From positions 1,612,001 to 1,676,000 of the forward strand of contig NZ_AP023180.1 of NCBI RefSeq assembly GCF_013426915.1: a stretch of DNA of 64,000 nt, read 5' to 3'. This stretch comes from Paraburkholderia sp. PGU19. GTDB taxonomy: Bacteria > Pseudomonadota > Gammaproteobacteria > Burkholderiales > Burkholderiaceae. Every line of letters starts with the position of its first letter. Within the stretch, counting starts at the first letter, position 1. This document shows positions 45,701 to 53,740 of the stretch, piece after piece. The notes under the pieces are model-generated. The model ran no database searches, was not told the origin of the DNA, and worked only from the letters and a program-made list of their open reading frames with translations. Made by a program: the position numbers and the translations under genes.

Positions 45701-45896
45701 CGCGGGTGTGGCGCCCCTCGCCATTGCCAGCGGCGCCGGCTCGGAAATGCGGCAATCACTCGGCACGACGGTGTTCTTCGGCATGCTCGGCGTGACGCTC
45801 TTCGGGCTCGCATTCACCCCGGCGTTTTACGCCTTCGTTCGCAAGCTCGGCGTCAAGGGCGCGCTTGCCGTGCGGCAACCCGTAGTGGAGAAGTGA
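42714..45896 (+). CDS. RND multidrug efflux pump, HAE1 family
   Basis: The 1060-residue protein is a complete RND transporter with the N-terminal FFIEHPRFAAVLNIF, periplasmic pore domains, proton-relay aspartates in GIVVDDAIVVVENVERNM and the C-terminal GLAAKNAILIVEFARQRQ and LRPILMTSFAFIAGVAPLAI. It is clearly diverged from the pump at 20983-24174 (different N-terminal and loop sequences), so the two probably differ in substrates and control. It is part of a complete tripartite system under probable HxlR control. Confidence 0.95.
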   Translation: MKLTHFFIEHPRFAAVLNIFAVLIGLATMMKLPVAQYPNIVPTTIQITTSYPGASADTIARTVATPLEQSVNGVENMDYISSQSTSNGQLTITVIFKVGTDPNTALLLTRSRVEDTLSRLPAEVQLQGVQVKKTIQALLLGVHVYSPDGSRSPEYLSNYMLKVRDQIARLPGVSDFQLFGERQYAMRIWVDPDKAASYNISASEILAALRAQNAAVSAGVLNQPPVSNNGTGAYQINIDALGRLTTPEQFGDVVVKSDTQGRVTRIRDIGRVELGSVDYGSKAYADRYAATPWFVIATPDANVVQVEHDVWAKMSELKKSFPPGVDYIKIYDPTTFVSQSIHEVAITIGIAILLVVGVVYLFLQNWRATIIPVVAIPVSLVGTFTVLSLFGASINNLSLFGLVLAVGIVVDDAIVVVENVERNMALGMSPKEAAHRTMNEVSTAIIAIALTLCAVFGPTALMSGISGLFFKQFAITIAASTVISCFVSLTLSPALCAVLLKPHEMEKSHGGTTALGRVHHAIFGRFNSSFEWLSSRYGKMTGRAVRATTVMLIVYAGLIGATALQMSKMPTGFIPDQDIGYQAVIAFLPPGSSLERTDKVIREINDIVLDTPGLKGVTHTSPVSGLDVTTGTIAPNVGTLFYGLPSLYGKHVPGVNAASMLVELRKRVAGVKDAVVVVINPPPVQGLGAAGGFKLMLEDRGGLGPQALADAARALVAAANKDKVFGGVFTLYNAGAPSVYADIDRLKAEKIGLTPADVFSTMDLYLGSQYVNDFNFMGRTYQVRVQGDEAFRRTPEDIGRLKVRNSTGDMVPISSVATFRNTTQPYRVPRYNMYPAAEIMGAAGPGYSSGDAIQHMEQLAAQVLPNGITYEWTDLAHQQKEQTMSPLVIFAASALFVFLVLAAQYESWKTPLAIVLIVPMCLLAAAVGLNMRGMPIDILAQIGFVVLVGLAAKNAILIVEFARQRQEEDGVDAEDAATHAAHVRLRPILMTSFAFIAGVAPLAIASGAGSEMRQSLGTTVFFGMLGVTLFGLAFTPAFYAFVRKLGVKGALAVRQPVVEK

Positions 45897-45897
45897 A

Positions 45898-47376
45898 ATG
45901 AACGGCTTCGTATCCAGAACTTCGAAAGCGATCGTCGGTAGTCTGATCGTCAGCGCCTTGCTTGCAGCCTGTGCCGTCGGGCCAGATTATGTTGCGCCCG
46001 ACACGCAGATGACGCCGTTTCACAACGCGAAGGTCGTCGCCGACCGGCAAACGACGCTGCCCGCTCCGAAGCTCGATAGCTGGTGGACTGGGTTCAATGA
46101 TCCTGAGCTGGTCAAGGTGGTGCAACGGGCGCTCGATCAGAACCTGAGTCTCCAGGCTGCGATTGCACGGGTCGCCCAGTCGCGTGCAGCGGCTCAGGCG
46201 GCTGGCGCCCGCCTGCTTCCGACGGTCGATGCCAATGCGTCGTACACGGCAACACACCAGAGCGTGCAGAGTCCGCTTGGCACGATCGCGAGCGCGTTTC
46301 CCAACTACAGCCGCGACCAGAAGGAGTACGTCGCTGGCGCGACGGCAAGCTGGGAAATCGATCTGGCCGGTGGTCTGCGGCGCGCACACGCGGCAGCCAC
46401 CGATGAAGAGCAGGCCGCCGAGGCCGCTCAAATGGGAACGCGCGTGACAGTTGCCGCCGACGCTGCTGACGCATACCTGCAAATCAGGGGGTTGCAGGCA
46501 CAGCTCGCCGTCACACAGGATCAGGTGGATACCGATGCGCGTCTGCTGGAGCTCGTGAAAGCGCGCAAACAGGCCGGTGCATCCGACGAACGCGAGGTGG
46601 CTCAGGCCGAAGCCTTGCTGCGTCAGGCACGCGCCACCGTTCCGAGCTTGCGCGTGTCGCTCGAAGCGCAACTGAACCGGCTCGATGTGCTGATGGGCGC
46701 GCAGCCGGGGACCTATGCGGCAGAACTCGGCGCGAACGCTGGTGTCATTCCGGACGTGCCGGCCATCGGCAGCGCGGATCAGCCCGTCGACGTTCTACGG
46801 CGCCGCCCTGACATCATTGCTGCCGAACGCCACCTGGCGGCTTCCAACGAAGCGATCGGCATGGCACTCGCCGACTACTACCCGAAGATTTCGCTCGCGG
46901 GCGCACTCGGATTCGACAGCATCTCAGCCAGTCACTTCCTGAGCGCGAAGTCGTTCCAGCCAATCGGGACAGGTGCGCTGCAGTGGCGTCTGTTCGATTT
47001 CGGCAAGGTTGACGCCGAGGTCAAGAGTGCACGCGGATCGTACGCGGAGGCATTGGCGCAGTATCGGGAGGCTGCTCTCAAAGCGACCGAAGACGTCGAA
47101 GACGCCTTGATGACGCTTTCGCAAACGGAGATTCGTGCGCAGGAAATTCAACAGGAAGTGAACGCACTAACGAAGGCGCGAGACCTTTCAGAGAAAGCGT
47201 ATCGCGCGGGATCGATCACGCTCACCGATGTGCTCGACGCAGACCGGCAACTCCTGGTCTCACGCGACGATCTCGATGCAACGAAAGCAGACGCTGCCCG
47301 CGCTGCGGTGAGAACGTTCCGTTCGCTGGGTGGAGGATGGGATGCCCCGCATCAGCAGTTCGCCCAGACGAAGTGA
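45898..47376 (+). CDS. RND efflux outer-membrane channel lipoprotein (NodT/OprM type)
   Basis: The 492-residue protein has a lipoprotein signal ending LLAAC (Cys25) and the conserved AVGPDYVAPDTQM start, then two outer-membrane efflux repeats, including VLRRRPDIIAAERHLAASNEAIGMALADYYP. It starts one base after the pump's stop, completing a three-gene tripartite efflux operon at 41467-47376. Confidence 0.93.
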   Translation: MNGFVSRTSKAIVGSLIVSALLAACAVGPDYVAPDTQMTPFHNAKVVADRQTTLPAPKLDSWWTGFNDPELVKVVQRALDQNLSLQAAIARVAQSRAAAQAAGARLLPTVDANASYTATHQSVQSPLGTIASAFPNYSRDQKEYVAGATASWEIDLAGGLRRAHAAATDEEQAAEAAQMGTRVTVAADAADAYLQIRGLQAQLAVTQDQVDTDARLLELVKARKQAGASDEREVAQAEALLRQARATVPSLRVSLEAQLNRLDVLMGAQPGTYAAELGANAGVIPDVPAIGSADQPVDVLRRRPDIIAAERHLAASNEAIGMALADYYPKISLAGALGFDSISASHFLSAKSFQPIGTGALQWRLFDFGKVDAEVKSARGSYAEALAQYREAALKATEDVEDALMTLSQTEIRAQEIQQEVNALTKARDLSEKAYRAGSITLTDVLDADRQLLVSRDDLDATKADAARAAVRTFRSLGGGWDAPHQQFAQTK

Positions 47377-47391
47377 CTCCCACGCACGACT

Positions 47392-47474
47392 TAACCGGTT
47401 TATGGGGAACAGCTTCCTGCTTTCGGCCCGTAGTGCGACGCAGGCGGCTTCCCTATAGTTTCGTCACGAGACTT
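47392..47474. promoter_or_regulatory. MFS-gene control region duplicating the RND promoter block
   Basis: This block matches 41231-41313 at about 67 of 83 positions without gaps. GGGGAACAGCTTCC (47404-47417), CCTATAG and the site GTTTCGTCACGAGAC (47458-47472) sit at exactly the same spacing as in the first copy; the last is a nearly perfect palindrome. It lies between the RND channel stop and the MFS start, so the MFS gene probably has its own HxlR-controlled promoter. Confidence 0.7.
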
Positions 47475-47502
47475 TATTCGCAATCTTTCTGGAGAAGCCG
47501 AC

Positions 47503-48678
47503 ATGGATCGCCGCCTTCTAACACTCTCACTCGGTATGTTCGCGCTGGGTACTGACAGCTTTGTCTTCGCGGGCATCCTGCCTGAAATCGCGCACTCGTT
47601 TGGCGTCAGCATCGGCGCTGCCGGCCAGTTGATCAGTGTGTATGCACTGAGCTATGCGCTGCTCGGTCCGACCATCGCAGCGCTTGCTGCGAACATTCCA
47701 CGAAAGCGTCTGCTGCTCAGCGGCATCGGATTGTTTGTCATCGCCAATCTCGGCACGATCGTGGCGCCGAATCTCGGCATCGCCCTGGCCACACGCGCTT
47801 TCGCAGGTCTTGGCGCAGCGATGTTCTCGCCGACTGCCAGCGGAACAGGTGCGTCACTCGTCCCGCCAGAGCGTCGCGGGTACGCGTTGTCCATCATCGT
47901 CGCGGGATTGACGACCGCTACCGCGCTGGGCTCGCCCATCGGTGCCGTGATCGGCGGACTCGCAAGCTGGCACTGGACGCTGGTGCTCGTTGCCGCGCTT
48001 GGTGCAGCCGCGTTCGCCGGTATTCTCGCGTTCCTGCCTGAGGTGCCGCTGCCGCCCGCCATCTCGCTGCGCGAACGCCTGTCGCCCCTCACCGATTCCC
48101 GCGTCGGACTCACACTCACGACGACGGTGCTTGCCCAGATCGGCACATTCATCATCTTCAGCTACTTCTCCGTTGTGTTCGATCGTGCGATCGGCCACAG
48201 CGCCCCCGTGCTGGGTGGATTGCTCGTGCTATGGGGACTGGCTGGAACCTTCTCGAATCTGCTGACGGGACGAATCCTCGACAAGATCGGTTCGCACAAA
48301 GTCGTTCTGATCAAACTCTCTATCGTTGCAATCGTCATCCTCACGATGCCGATCACGGGCGCACATCTTTGGAGTGCAGCGATCGCGGTGACGATCTGGG
48401 GTGCCTGTGCATGGGGTGTGCTGGTGCCGCAACAGTTCCGCCTCGCGAGCCTGAATCCGCCGATGACGGCTGTGCTGGTCGGTCTCAACACTTCAGCGAC
48501 CTATGTAGGTGTGTCCATTGCTGGGGCTCTCGGTGCTGCTGTGATCCCGGTCATCGGCAGCCATAACCTGGGGTACCTCTCCAGCATTCCCGTGGTCATC
48601 GCGATCCTTGTCTCCGGGCTCGCGACGCGTCGCATCGCATCGTTTGCAAAAACAGCAAAAGGCGCCGTAGCGGCTTGA
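47503..48678 (+). CDS. MFS exporter, DHA1 (AraJ/YdhP-like) family
   Basis: The 391-residue protein has 12 predicted membrane helices and the family start LTLSLGMFALGTDSFVFAGILPEIA. The cytoplasmic loop LAANIPRKRLLL fits the MFS motif A region, and SLVPPERRGYALSI follows helix 4. Members export drugs, sugars or amino-acid derivatives by proton antiport. GGAG lies eight bases before the ATG. Its promoter duplicates that of the RND operon, so it is likely co-induced with it. Confidence 0.9.
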   Translation: MDRRLLTLSLGMFALGTDSFVFAGILPEIAHSFGVSIGAAGQLISVYALSYALLGPTIAALAANIPRKRLLLSGIGLFVIANLGTIVAPNLGIALATRAFAGLGAAMFSPTASGTGASLVPPERRGYALSIIVAGLTTATALGSPIGAVIGGLASWHWTLVLVAALGAAAFAGILAFLPEVPLPPAISLRERLSPLTDSRVGLTLTTTVLAQIGTFIIFSYFSVVFDRAIGHSAPVLGGLLVLWGLAGTFSNLLTGRILDKIGSHKVVLIKLSIVAIVILTMPITGAHLWSAAIAVTIWGACAWGVLVPQQFRLASLNPPMTAVLVGLNTSATYVGVSIAGALGAAVIPVIGSHNLGYLSSIPVVIAILVSGLATRRIASFAKTAKGAVAA

Positions 48679-48707
48679 GTTTCAATCCCTTTACGAGGAA
48701 AAAAGCA

Positions 48708-49520
48708 ATGTCCAATGCAAGCACATTTCGTCAGTTGCACGACAATTCGATCCCGCTCCGCTTGCCGAATGTCTGGGATGCCGGTAGTGCACGTCTCGTT
48801 GAGGCGTTGGGTGCACCCGCAATCGCTACGACAAGCGCCGGCTTTGCGTGGGCATTGGGATATCCAGACGGCCGCATACTCCCTTTCGATGAGGTGATCG
48901 CTTCAGTTCGGCGTATCGTCCGCGTGCTGAACGTGCCCTTGTCGGTCGATATCGAGAATGGCTATTCCGACAATCCGAAGACCGTTGCAGACCATGTCAT
49001 GCGACTGGTGGATCTCGGCATCGCCGGCATCAATATCGAAGATGGCTCAGACCCGGCATCGCTTCTCGCCTTGAAGATCGAGGCGATCAGGGATGCGCTT
49101 GTGAAGTCGGGTTCGGATCTCTTCGTCAACGCGCGCTCCGACGTCTTTCTTGCAGGCCTCGCTGAAAAATCGAAGCAGCCGGAAGAGTCGATTGCTCGCG
49201 GCAATCTGTATGCATCAGCCGGTGCGGACGGTCTTTTCCTTCCGGCTCTCGTGCAGTCGTCGGATATCGAGACGATTGCCGGCGCAACCCGACTGCCTCT
49301 TAACGTCATGGCTGTACCAGGGCTGGCCGACGCAGCGACGCTCGGAAAGCTGGGCGTGCGGCGGTTAAGTGCGGGTAGCGGCATCTCGCAAGTGGTGTTG
49401 GGCAAAGCGAAGGCCATCGCGCAAAACTTTCTGGAGGGTGGTCGTTCTGAAGCGCTCGACAGCAATCCCTTGCCGTACTCCGAGATCCAGAACCTTTTCA
49501 CCGGACTAACGAATCCGTGA
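48708..49520 (+). CDS. Isocitrate lyase/PEP mutase family protein
   Basis: The 270-residue protein is a (beta/alpha)8-barrel of the isocitrate lyase/phosphoenolpyruvate mutase superfamily: LRLPNVWDAGSARLVEALGAPAIATTSAG at the start, the metal-binding region SVDIENGYSDNP, GINIEDGS and NARSDVFL. Members cleave or form C-C or C-P bonds in small carboxylic acids; the actual substrate is unknown. GAGGAAAA precedes ATG 48708. It lies 29 bases after the MFS gene, so it probably shares its transcript. Confidence 0.87.
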   Translation: MSNASTFRQLHDNSIPLRLPNVWDAGSARLVEALGAPAIATTSAGFAWALGYPDGRILPFDEVIASVRRIVRVLNVPLSVDIENGYSDNPKTVADHVMRLVDLGIAGINIEDGSDPASLLALKIEAIRDALVKSGSDLFVNARSDVFLAGLAEKSKQPEESIARGNLYASAGADGLFLPALVQSSDIETIAGATRLPLNVMAVPGLADAATLGKLGVRRLSAGSGISQVVLGKAKAIAQNFLEGGRSEALDSNPLPYSEIQNLFTGLTNP

Positions 49521-49599
49521 GCGGCAGACGCATCGCGAAGCTTCGATGGTTGACGTCCGCTCAAACTTTCCTCACCACTCAACACCCAAGGAGATTTAT

Positions 49600-50337
49600 A
49601 TGAACCTTACAGGCAAACGCGCTCTCGTCACCGGGGCGAGTCGAGGCATCGGCGCTGCAATCGCGAAGGCTTTAGCAGCCGCTGGCGCAGATGTGGCGAT
49701 CACATATGAAAAGTCCACCGAGCAGGCCGACAGCGTCGTGAAGGCGATCGAAGCTGAGGGCCGGCGTAGTATCGCAATCCAGGCGGATAGCGCGGATGCA
49801 TCGGCCGTTCAGGCGTCTGTACAGAAGACGGTCGAAGCATTGGGTGGGCTCGATATTCTGGTGAACAACGCCGGCATTCTCCGGATGGGCGATGTAAAGG
49901 ATATTTCCGTCGAAGACATCGACGCGACGCTCAACGTCAATGTGCGTGCGCCGATCGTGGCCGCAAAAGCCGCAATCCCTCACTTGGGGACAGGAGGGCG
50001 CATCATTTCGATCGGTAGTTACTTTGCCGACCGCGTCCCGGCGTCGATGCTCGGTGTCTATGCTGGCTCCAAGTCCGCTCTCGTTGCGTTCACACAGGGC
50101 CTGGCGCGAGAACTCGGCACGCAAGGCATTACGGCAAATCTCGTCCAGCCTGGTTCCATCAACACAGATATGAATCCCGTCGACGGGCCGTTCGCGTCGA
50201 CGATGAAATCGCTCACGGCCACAGGAGACTACGGCACAGGCGAAGACATAGCACAAGCAGTGGTCTTCCTCGCGAGCGCCAGCGCCAGTTACATCACCGG
50301 CGCGACGCTCACCGTCGACGGTGGCGCCAACGCCTAA
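49600..50337 (+). CDS. Short-chain dehydrogenase/reductase (FabG-like)
   Basis: The 245-residue protein is a classical SDR. The cofactor loop TGASRGIG is near residue 12, NNAG near 89, the catalytic Ser lies in ISIGSYFADR and the Tyr-Lys pair in YAGSKSALVAF. The C-terminus has GATLTVDGGANA. It reduces or oxidises a carbonyl with NAD(P)(H). AAGGAG lies six bases before ATG 49600. With the preceding three genes it completes a probable efflux-plus-detoxification gene set. Confidence 0.92.
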   Translation: MNLTGKRALVTGASRGIGAAIAKALAAAGADVAITYEKSTEQADSVVKAIEAEGRRSIAIQADSADASAVQASVQKTVEALGGLDILVNNAGILRMGDVKDISVEDIDATLNVNVRAPIVAAKAAIPHLGTGGRIISIGSYFADRVPASMLGVYAGSKSALVAFTQGLARELGTQGITANLVQPGSINTDMNPVDGPFASTMKSLTATGDYGTGEDIAQAVVFLASASASYITGATLTVDGGANA

Positions 50338-50340
50338 GGG

Positions 50341-50814
50341 TCAACACAGGTGTCGGCGTGGGCGGCATGCGCAAGCAGGGCCACGCCCCCACCACCCCCC
50401 TTCAACCCTTTTTCCAACCTGGTCCACTTTCCAATTCTTCGCCGGATACTCCGGAATGCCAAGCGAGGTTCCCGCTTCCTTGAATCTCCGAGTCAGTTGA
50501 TCACGGATCAATTCAGCGGGATCGCCAATTGTCAGCGACGACTTCGAGCCATCCCATGTGTGGCTCCAGTCGATCTTCTGATTCATGCGCGGAATCAGCG
50601 GCAGCGGGCCGATAGTCTTGTCCGGCGGGTTCAACACGAACGGCAGGATCTTGCCTTTTGCGCAGGTAAGCTGTGCCTTTGGCGTTATCTCATCGGTTGC
50701 CTTACCGATGACATAGTGCGTCGAAAGGATCTGGAATATCTCGCGTACGTAAATCGCGTCGGATTTTTTGTCAACGCCGCCGACCAGATCCTCACGCGGA
50801 TCAGTGTGTGACAT
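50341..50814 (-). CDS. Hypothetical protein, possibly disrupted
   Basis: The 157-codon frame has a plausible interior (YVREIFQILSTHYVIGKATDEITP, IGPLPLIPRMNQKIDWSHTWDG, PAELIRDQLTRRFKEAG). The C-terminus past VEGG turns into WWGRGPACACRPRRHLC, unlike normal protein, right after a run of six C (50395-50400) that could hide a frameshift. It lacks a ribosome binding site and starts 10 bases after the stop of 50825-51091. The AT-richer composition sets it apart from the neighbours. Function unknown. It converges with the SDR gene with only three bases between stops. Confidence 0.5.
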   Translation of the reverse strand: MSHTDPREDLVGGVDKKSDAIYVREIFQILSTHYVIGKATDEITPKAQLTCAKGKILPFVLNPPDKTIGPLPLIPRMNQKIDWSHTWDGSKSSLTIGDPAELIRDQLTRRFKEAGTSLGIPEYPAKNWKVDQVGKRVEGGWWGRGPACACRPRRHLC

Positions 50815-50824
50815 GCGGAAGTGG

Positions 50825-51091
50825 TCACGGTCGGGACACCAGAACCGGTCGCGTGGTGGGTAGTCTCAGGCCGGACTGATCCAGTGCCGTTGTCGGAGCC
50901 AGCGCTCGGAGCTCGTTCAGATTGCTCGCTTTTTCTTGATCTTCGTTAGCAATCAGATCAACTATCGCATTCCTGGTCGTCACATCCTGCTGCGGTGTCG
51001 ACCTGAAAAACGGCGATGTCGATTGTGCATGCGCAGCCGGGGCGATGCCAGCGACAGATAATACTAATAATGCTAAGGCTAGGCATCGCAT
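50825..51091 (-). CDS. Small exported protein, unknown function
   Basis: The 88-residue protein has a textbook signal peptide (MRCLALALLVLSVAGIAPAAHA, cleavage before QSTSPFF) and a polar mature part with TRNAIVDLIANEDQEKAS. It may be the exported partner of the gene that begins 10 bases downstream. A frameshift between the two cannot be excluded, since they are in different frames. No family recognised. Confidence 0.55.
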   Translation of the reverse strand: MRCLALALLVLSVAGIAPAAHAQSTSPFFRSTPQQDVTTRNAIVDLIANEDQEKASNLNELRALAPTTALDQSGLRLPTTRPVLVSRP

Positions 51092-51200
51092 CTCGCCCTC
51101 TATCGCCGCCTATTTGATAGAAGATTAGATAGCCGACCAAGACAAGTAAAGCGTGCAAACCTGCCGTCCTGATAACACGAGCGACGGCGTCCGGTTCGGG

Positions 51201-52454
51201 TCACTGACGTGCATCGCCGGTTGCTCCAGGTTGACGGGTATCCGGCTCGTCCAGATAGGGCACCCAGTCGAGAAACTCCACATCCGACAGGCTGCGCGGC
51301 CGGGTCGCGAAGAACACGACCGCGCGCAATCCGTCCGTATGGTAGGTCGCGCCATCGAGCGTTGTACGGGGATGGGCAGCCGATGCCACGCCAACACCGT
51401 TCACGTATCCGAGCTTGTCAAGACCACCCGAGTACATCAGGTCCTGGGTGAGAAAGTTGCGTGCCTCGTCAACGTTCTCGTGCGGGGTGAGCTGCGTTTC
51501 GCCGCGTGGCGCAAAGCGCCCGCCGACAGGGCGGCCAACTTCCGCGACGTAGACCAGTTGCCCCTGGAAGCGGATCGGGGCGAGCCATCCCCGTATCCAC
51601 GTCGCAGGCGCGCCCGCCTGCGCCTGCTTGCGCATGACAAAGTCCGGCTCCCGCCCGAAGACCCGCTGCGCGAGGTCGGACTCGCGCGCGTCACGCCGAT
51701 AGTCTCGCCGCACCAACGCCGCCCCGATGTCGGTGAGCTGGCCGATCCCAACGGCGTTCAGGGGGTCGGCCTGAACCGTCCCGCTCGCGTCGGTGGCGCA
51801 GCATGGCAACCGTTCGAGTGCAGCACGCAGTGACGCGAGGTCCTGGTAGTCCGTGATCGCGGTTTCGGGGAACGGGAAAGGGATCTGCGCGAGCTGCGGA
51901 TCCACCGTGCCGCCGGGTACGCGCAGAAAAAGCGAGAAGGGAATCAGCGTCTGGTTTCCCAACAGATCGACATTGACGAGCTTGATGCCCTGATCGGGGT
52001 TGGTGAACAGGATGCCCGACCGTGTCGCGCCCGGTGGGATCGGGTTGCTGAATCCGAGGTCGTGGAAATAATCGTCCATGCGCGTATTGGTTGCACCGCC
52101 AAACGGTGTATGCATGGACCATGCTACTTCGTGAGGAGAAAAGTAGTCCGGGTCCGTACCCGAGCGCAACAGCCACAGCGCCTGCGATGTCCCGTTCTGC
52201 ACTTCGAGCCATAGCGGCTGGACTCCCGTCCTGTTGACGTCGGCGCCATACATCAGCTTGCTGTCTTCACTGCCGAGCACCGTTGCACTCACGCGCACGT
52301 TGTGACTGGTGGCACTGACCTCACGCTGACGCAGCGGCCCATCGTCGGCCTCAGGCGGGGCATCCCATGTCGCACAGCTGGCCAGCGCAAGCGCGAGGCA
52401 GAGCGCGTGCCCCGCATGGAGCAGTGCACGATGCAAGGTCTGCAAAATCCTCAT
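51201..52454 (-). CDS. Exported lipoprotein with LssY-C-like domain (paralogue 2)
   Basis: The 417-residue protein has a lipoprotein signal ending LALASC (Cys27). An N-terminal half follows with a beta-rich domain (VRVSATVLGSEDSKLMYGADV, PLWLEVQNGTSQALWLL). A C-terminal half holds ALERLPCCATDASG, a Cys pair, then DPLNAVGIGQLTDIGAALVRRDY and the ending TDGLRAVVFFATRPRSLSDVEFLDW. The second half matches the LssY C-terminal family pattern as I recall it. It is a clear paralogue of the gene just upstream (52451-53740), which it overlaps by ATGA. The role is unknown; an envelope location is likely. Confidence 0.78.
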   Translation of the reverse strand: MRILQTLHRALLHAGHALCLALALASCATWDAPPEADDGPLRQREVSATSHNVRVSATVLGSEDSKLMYGADVNRTGVQPLWLEVQNGTSQALWLLRSGTDPDYFSPHEVAWSMHTPFGGATNTRMDDYFHDLGFSNPIPPGATRSGILFTNPDQGIKLVNVDLLGNQTLIPFSLFLRVPGGTVDPQLAQIPFPFPETAITDYQDLASLRAALERLPCCATDASGTVQADPLNAVGIGQLTDIGAALVRRDYRRDARESDLAQRVFGREPDFVMRKQAQAGAPATWIRGWLAPIRFQGQLVYVAEVGRPVGGRFAPRGETQLTPHENVDEARNFLTQDLMYSGGLDKLGYVNGVGVASAAHPRTTLDGATYHTDGLRAVVFFATRPRSLSDVEFLDWVPYLDEPDTRQPGATGDARQ

Positions 52455-53740
52455 GGCTTCGCTCCGGGACTGACGTGCATGACCCTGTGCGGCGTGATCC
52501 ATGGAAAGACCTCGATGTCCGACAGCGACCTCGGCGTGCGGTCGAAGACCAGGACGACGCGATAGCCATCGGTGTAATACGGATCGGTCGTCAGGTTCTC
52601 GCGTGGCGCGCTTTCCAGCGCGGCACCCACGCCCGTCACGAGACCCATCTTCATGAGAGTCTGCGAATACGCCATGTCCTCGGTCAGCGCGGTGCGTGCT
52701 TCATCCACGTCCGGGTCGATCTTGTGTGTGGTGAACGTTGACGAGTGCCAGGTCAGACGGATACCGATATCGCGGCTGATCTGTCCTACCCAGACGGGTT
52801 TGTCGTGGTAACGCATGTTGCTGAGCCACAGGCGCATATGGTTACGCTGGTGGATGTCGCCCCGCGCCTTTTGCAAGGCGAGGTCCTGTGCGCGCCCGAA
52901 GAGGTAAAGGTCGCTCACGGGTGCGTTGACATACGGTTCGCCGGACAGTGCCGCGCTGATCATCCGGCTGATCGCGCCGGACCATTTCTGCTCCGTGAGG
53001 CTCCAGCCCCGCCGGACAAGTGCGGGGAAGGCGTCGTCGAGGCTGCCGACGATCACCAGGTTGAGCGGGTCGCCATTCTTCGAGCCGTCCTCGTTTGTCG
53101 CGCAGCATGGCAGAGCTTCGAGCGCTGCGCGGAAATTCGCGTCATCCGTGTAGTTCACGGTGGGCTCTTGCGGATCGACAATGCGTTTGAATACCTGGCT
53201 GCGCTTGTAGTCGGCCTCAAACCCGGGTACGGCTACGAAAACGGAAAACGTCCGGGCGCGCTCCTTTGCGACGAGGTCAATCTGTACGAGCTTCGCACCT
53301 TCGTTGAGATTGGTCAGGACAAAACCCGCGACTTTCTCTCCTGGACGGACGGGGTTATGAAAAGCGAGATCACGGAAGCGGCGGTCGAGGTCGGCCCGCT
53401 GGTCGTGTGAAGCAGTGCCAGCAAACGCCTCGGCCGCCTCCGACGCAGGAAAGAAGTTCGGATCCATGCCGGGCGACAGGAGAAAGTAGTTGCGGTCCTC
53501 GCGGTTTTCGACCTCGATCCAGACGGGCTGGATTTTCCTGTCGGCAAGCGGGACACCGTACACCGCTGCGCTTTCCTCTGGCGACAGCACGGCGGTCGAA
53601 ACCTGGATGCCGCCCTCGGCGCGTGTCATGGCGCGATTCCGGTATCCGGGTACGGAAGCCGTTGACGAGACTGCGGTACAGCCCGCCAGTACACAGCTGA
53701 CGAAGATGACGGCCAGCATCTGCATCACGATGCGGTTCAT
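52451..53740 (-). CDS. Exported lipoprotein with LssY-C-like domain (paralogue 1)
   Basis: The 429-residue protein has a lipoprotein signal ending SCVLAGC (Cys21). The two-part architecture is the same as in the downstream gene: VSTAVLSPEESAAVYGVPLADRK and QPVWIEVENREDRNYFLLSPGMDPNFF, then ALEALPCCATNEDG, DPLNLVIVGSLDDAFPALVRRGW and TDGYRVVLVFDRTPRSLSDIEVF. ATG 53740 follows GAAGAGG. The two genes are a tandem duplication kept in one operon, so their products may form a heteromer or differ in substrate. Confidence 0.8.
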   Translation of the reverse strand: MNRIVMQMLAVIFVSCVLAGCTAVSSTASVPGYRNRAMTRAEGGIQVSTAVLSPEESAAVYGVPLADRKIQPVWIEVENREDRNYFLLSPGMDPNFFPASEAAEAFAGTASHDQRADLDRRFRDLAFHNPVRPGEKVAGFVLTNLNEGAKLVQIDLVAKERARTFSVFVAVPGFEADYKRSQVFKRIVDPQEPTVNYTDDANFRAALEALPCCATNEDGSKNGDPLNLVIVGSLDDAFPALVRRGWSLTEQKWSGAISRMISAALSGEPYVNAPVSDLYLFGRAQDLALQKARGDIHQRNHMRLWLSNMRYHDKPVWVGQISRDIGIRLTWHSSTFTTHKIDPDVDEARTALTEDMAYSQTLMKMGLVTGVGAALESAPRENLTTDPYYTDGYRVVLVFDRTPRSLSDIEVFPWITPHRVMHVSPGAKP

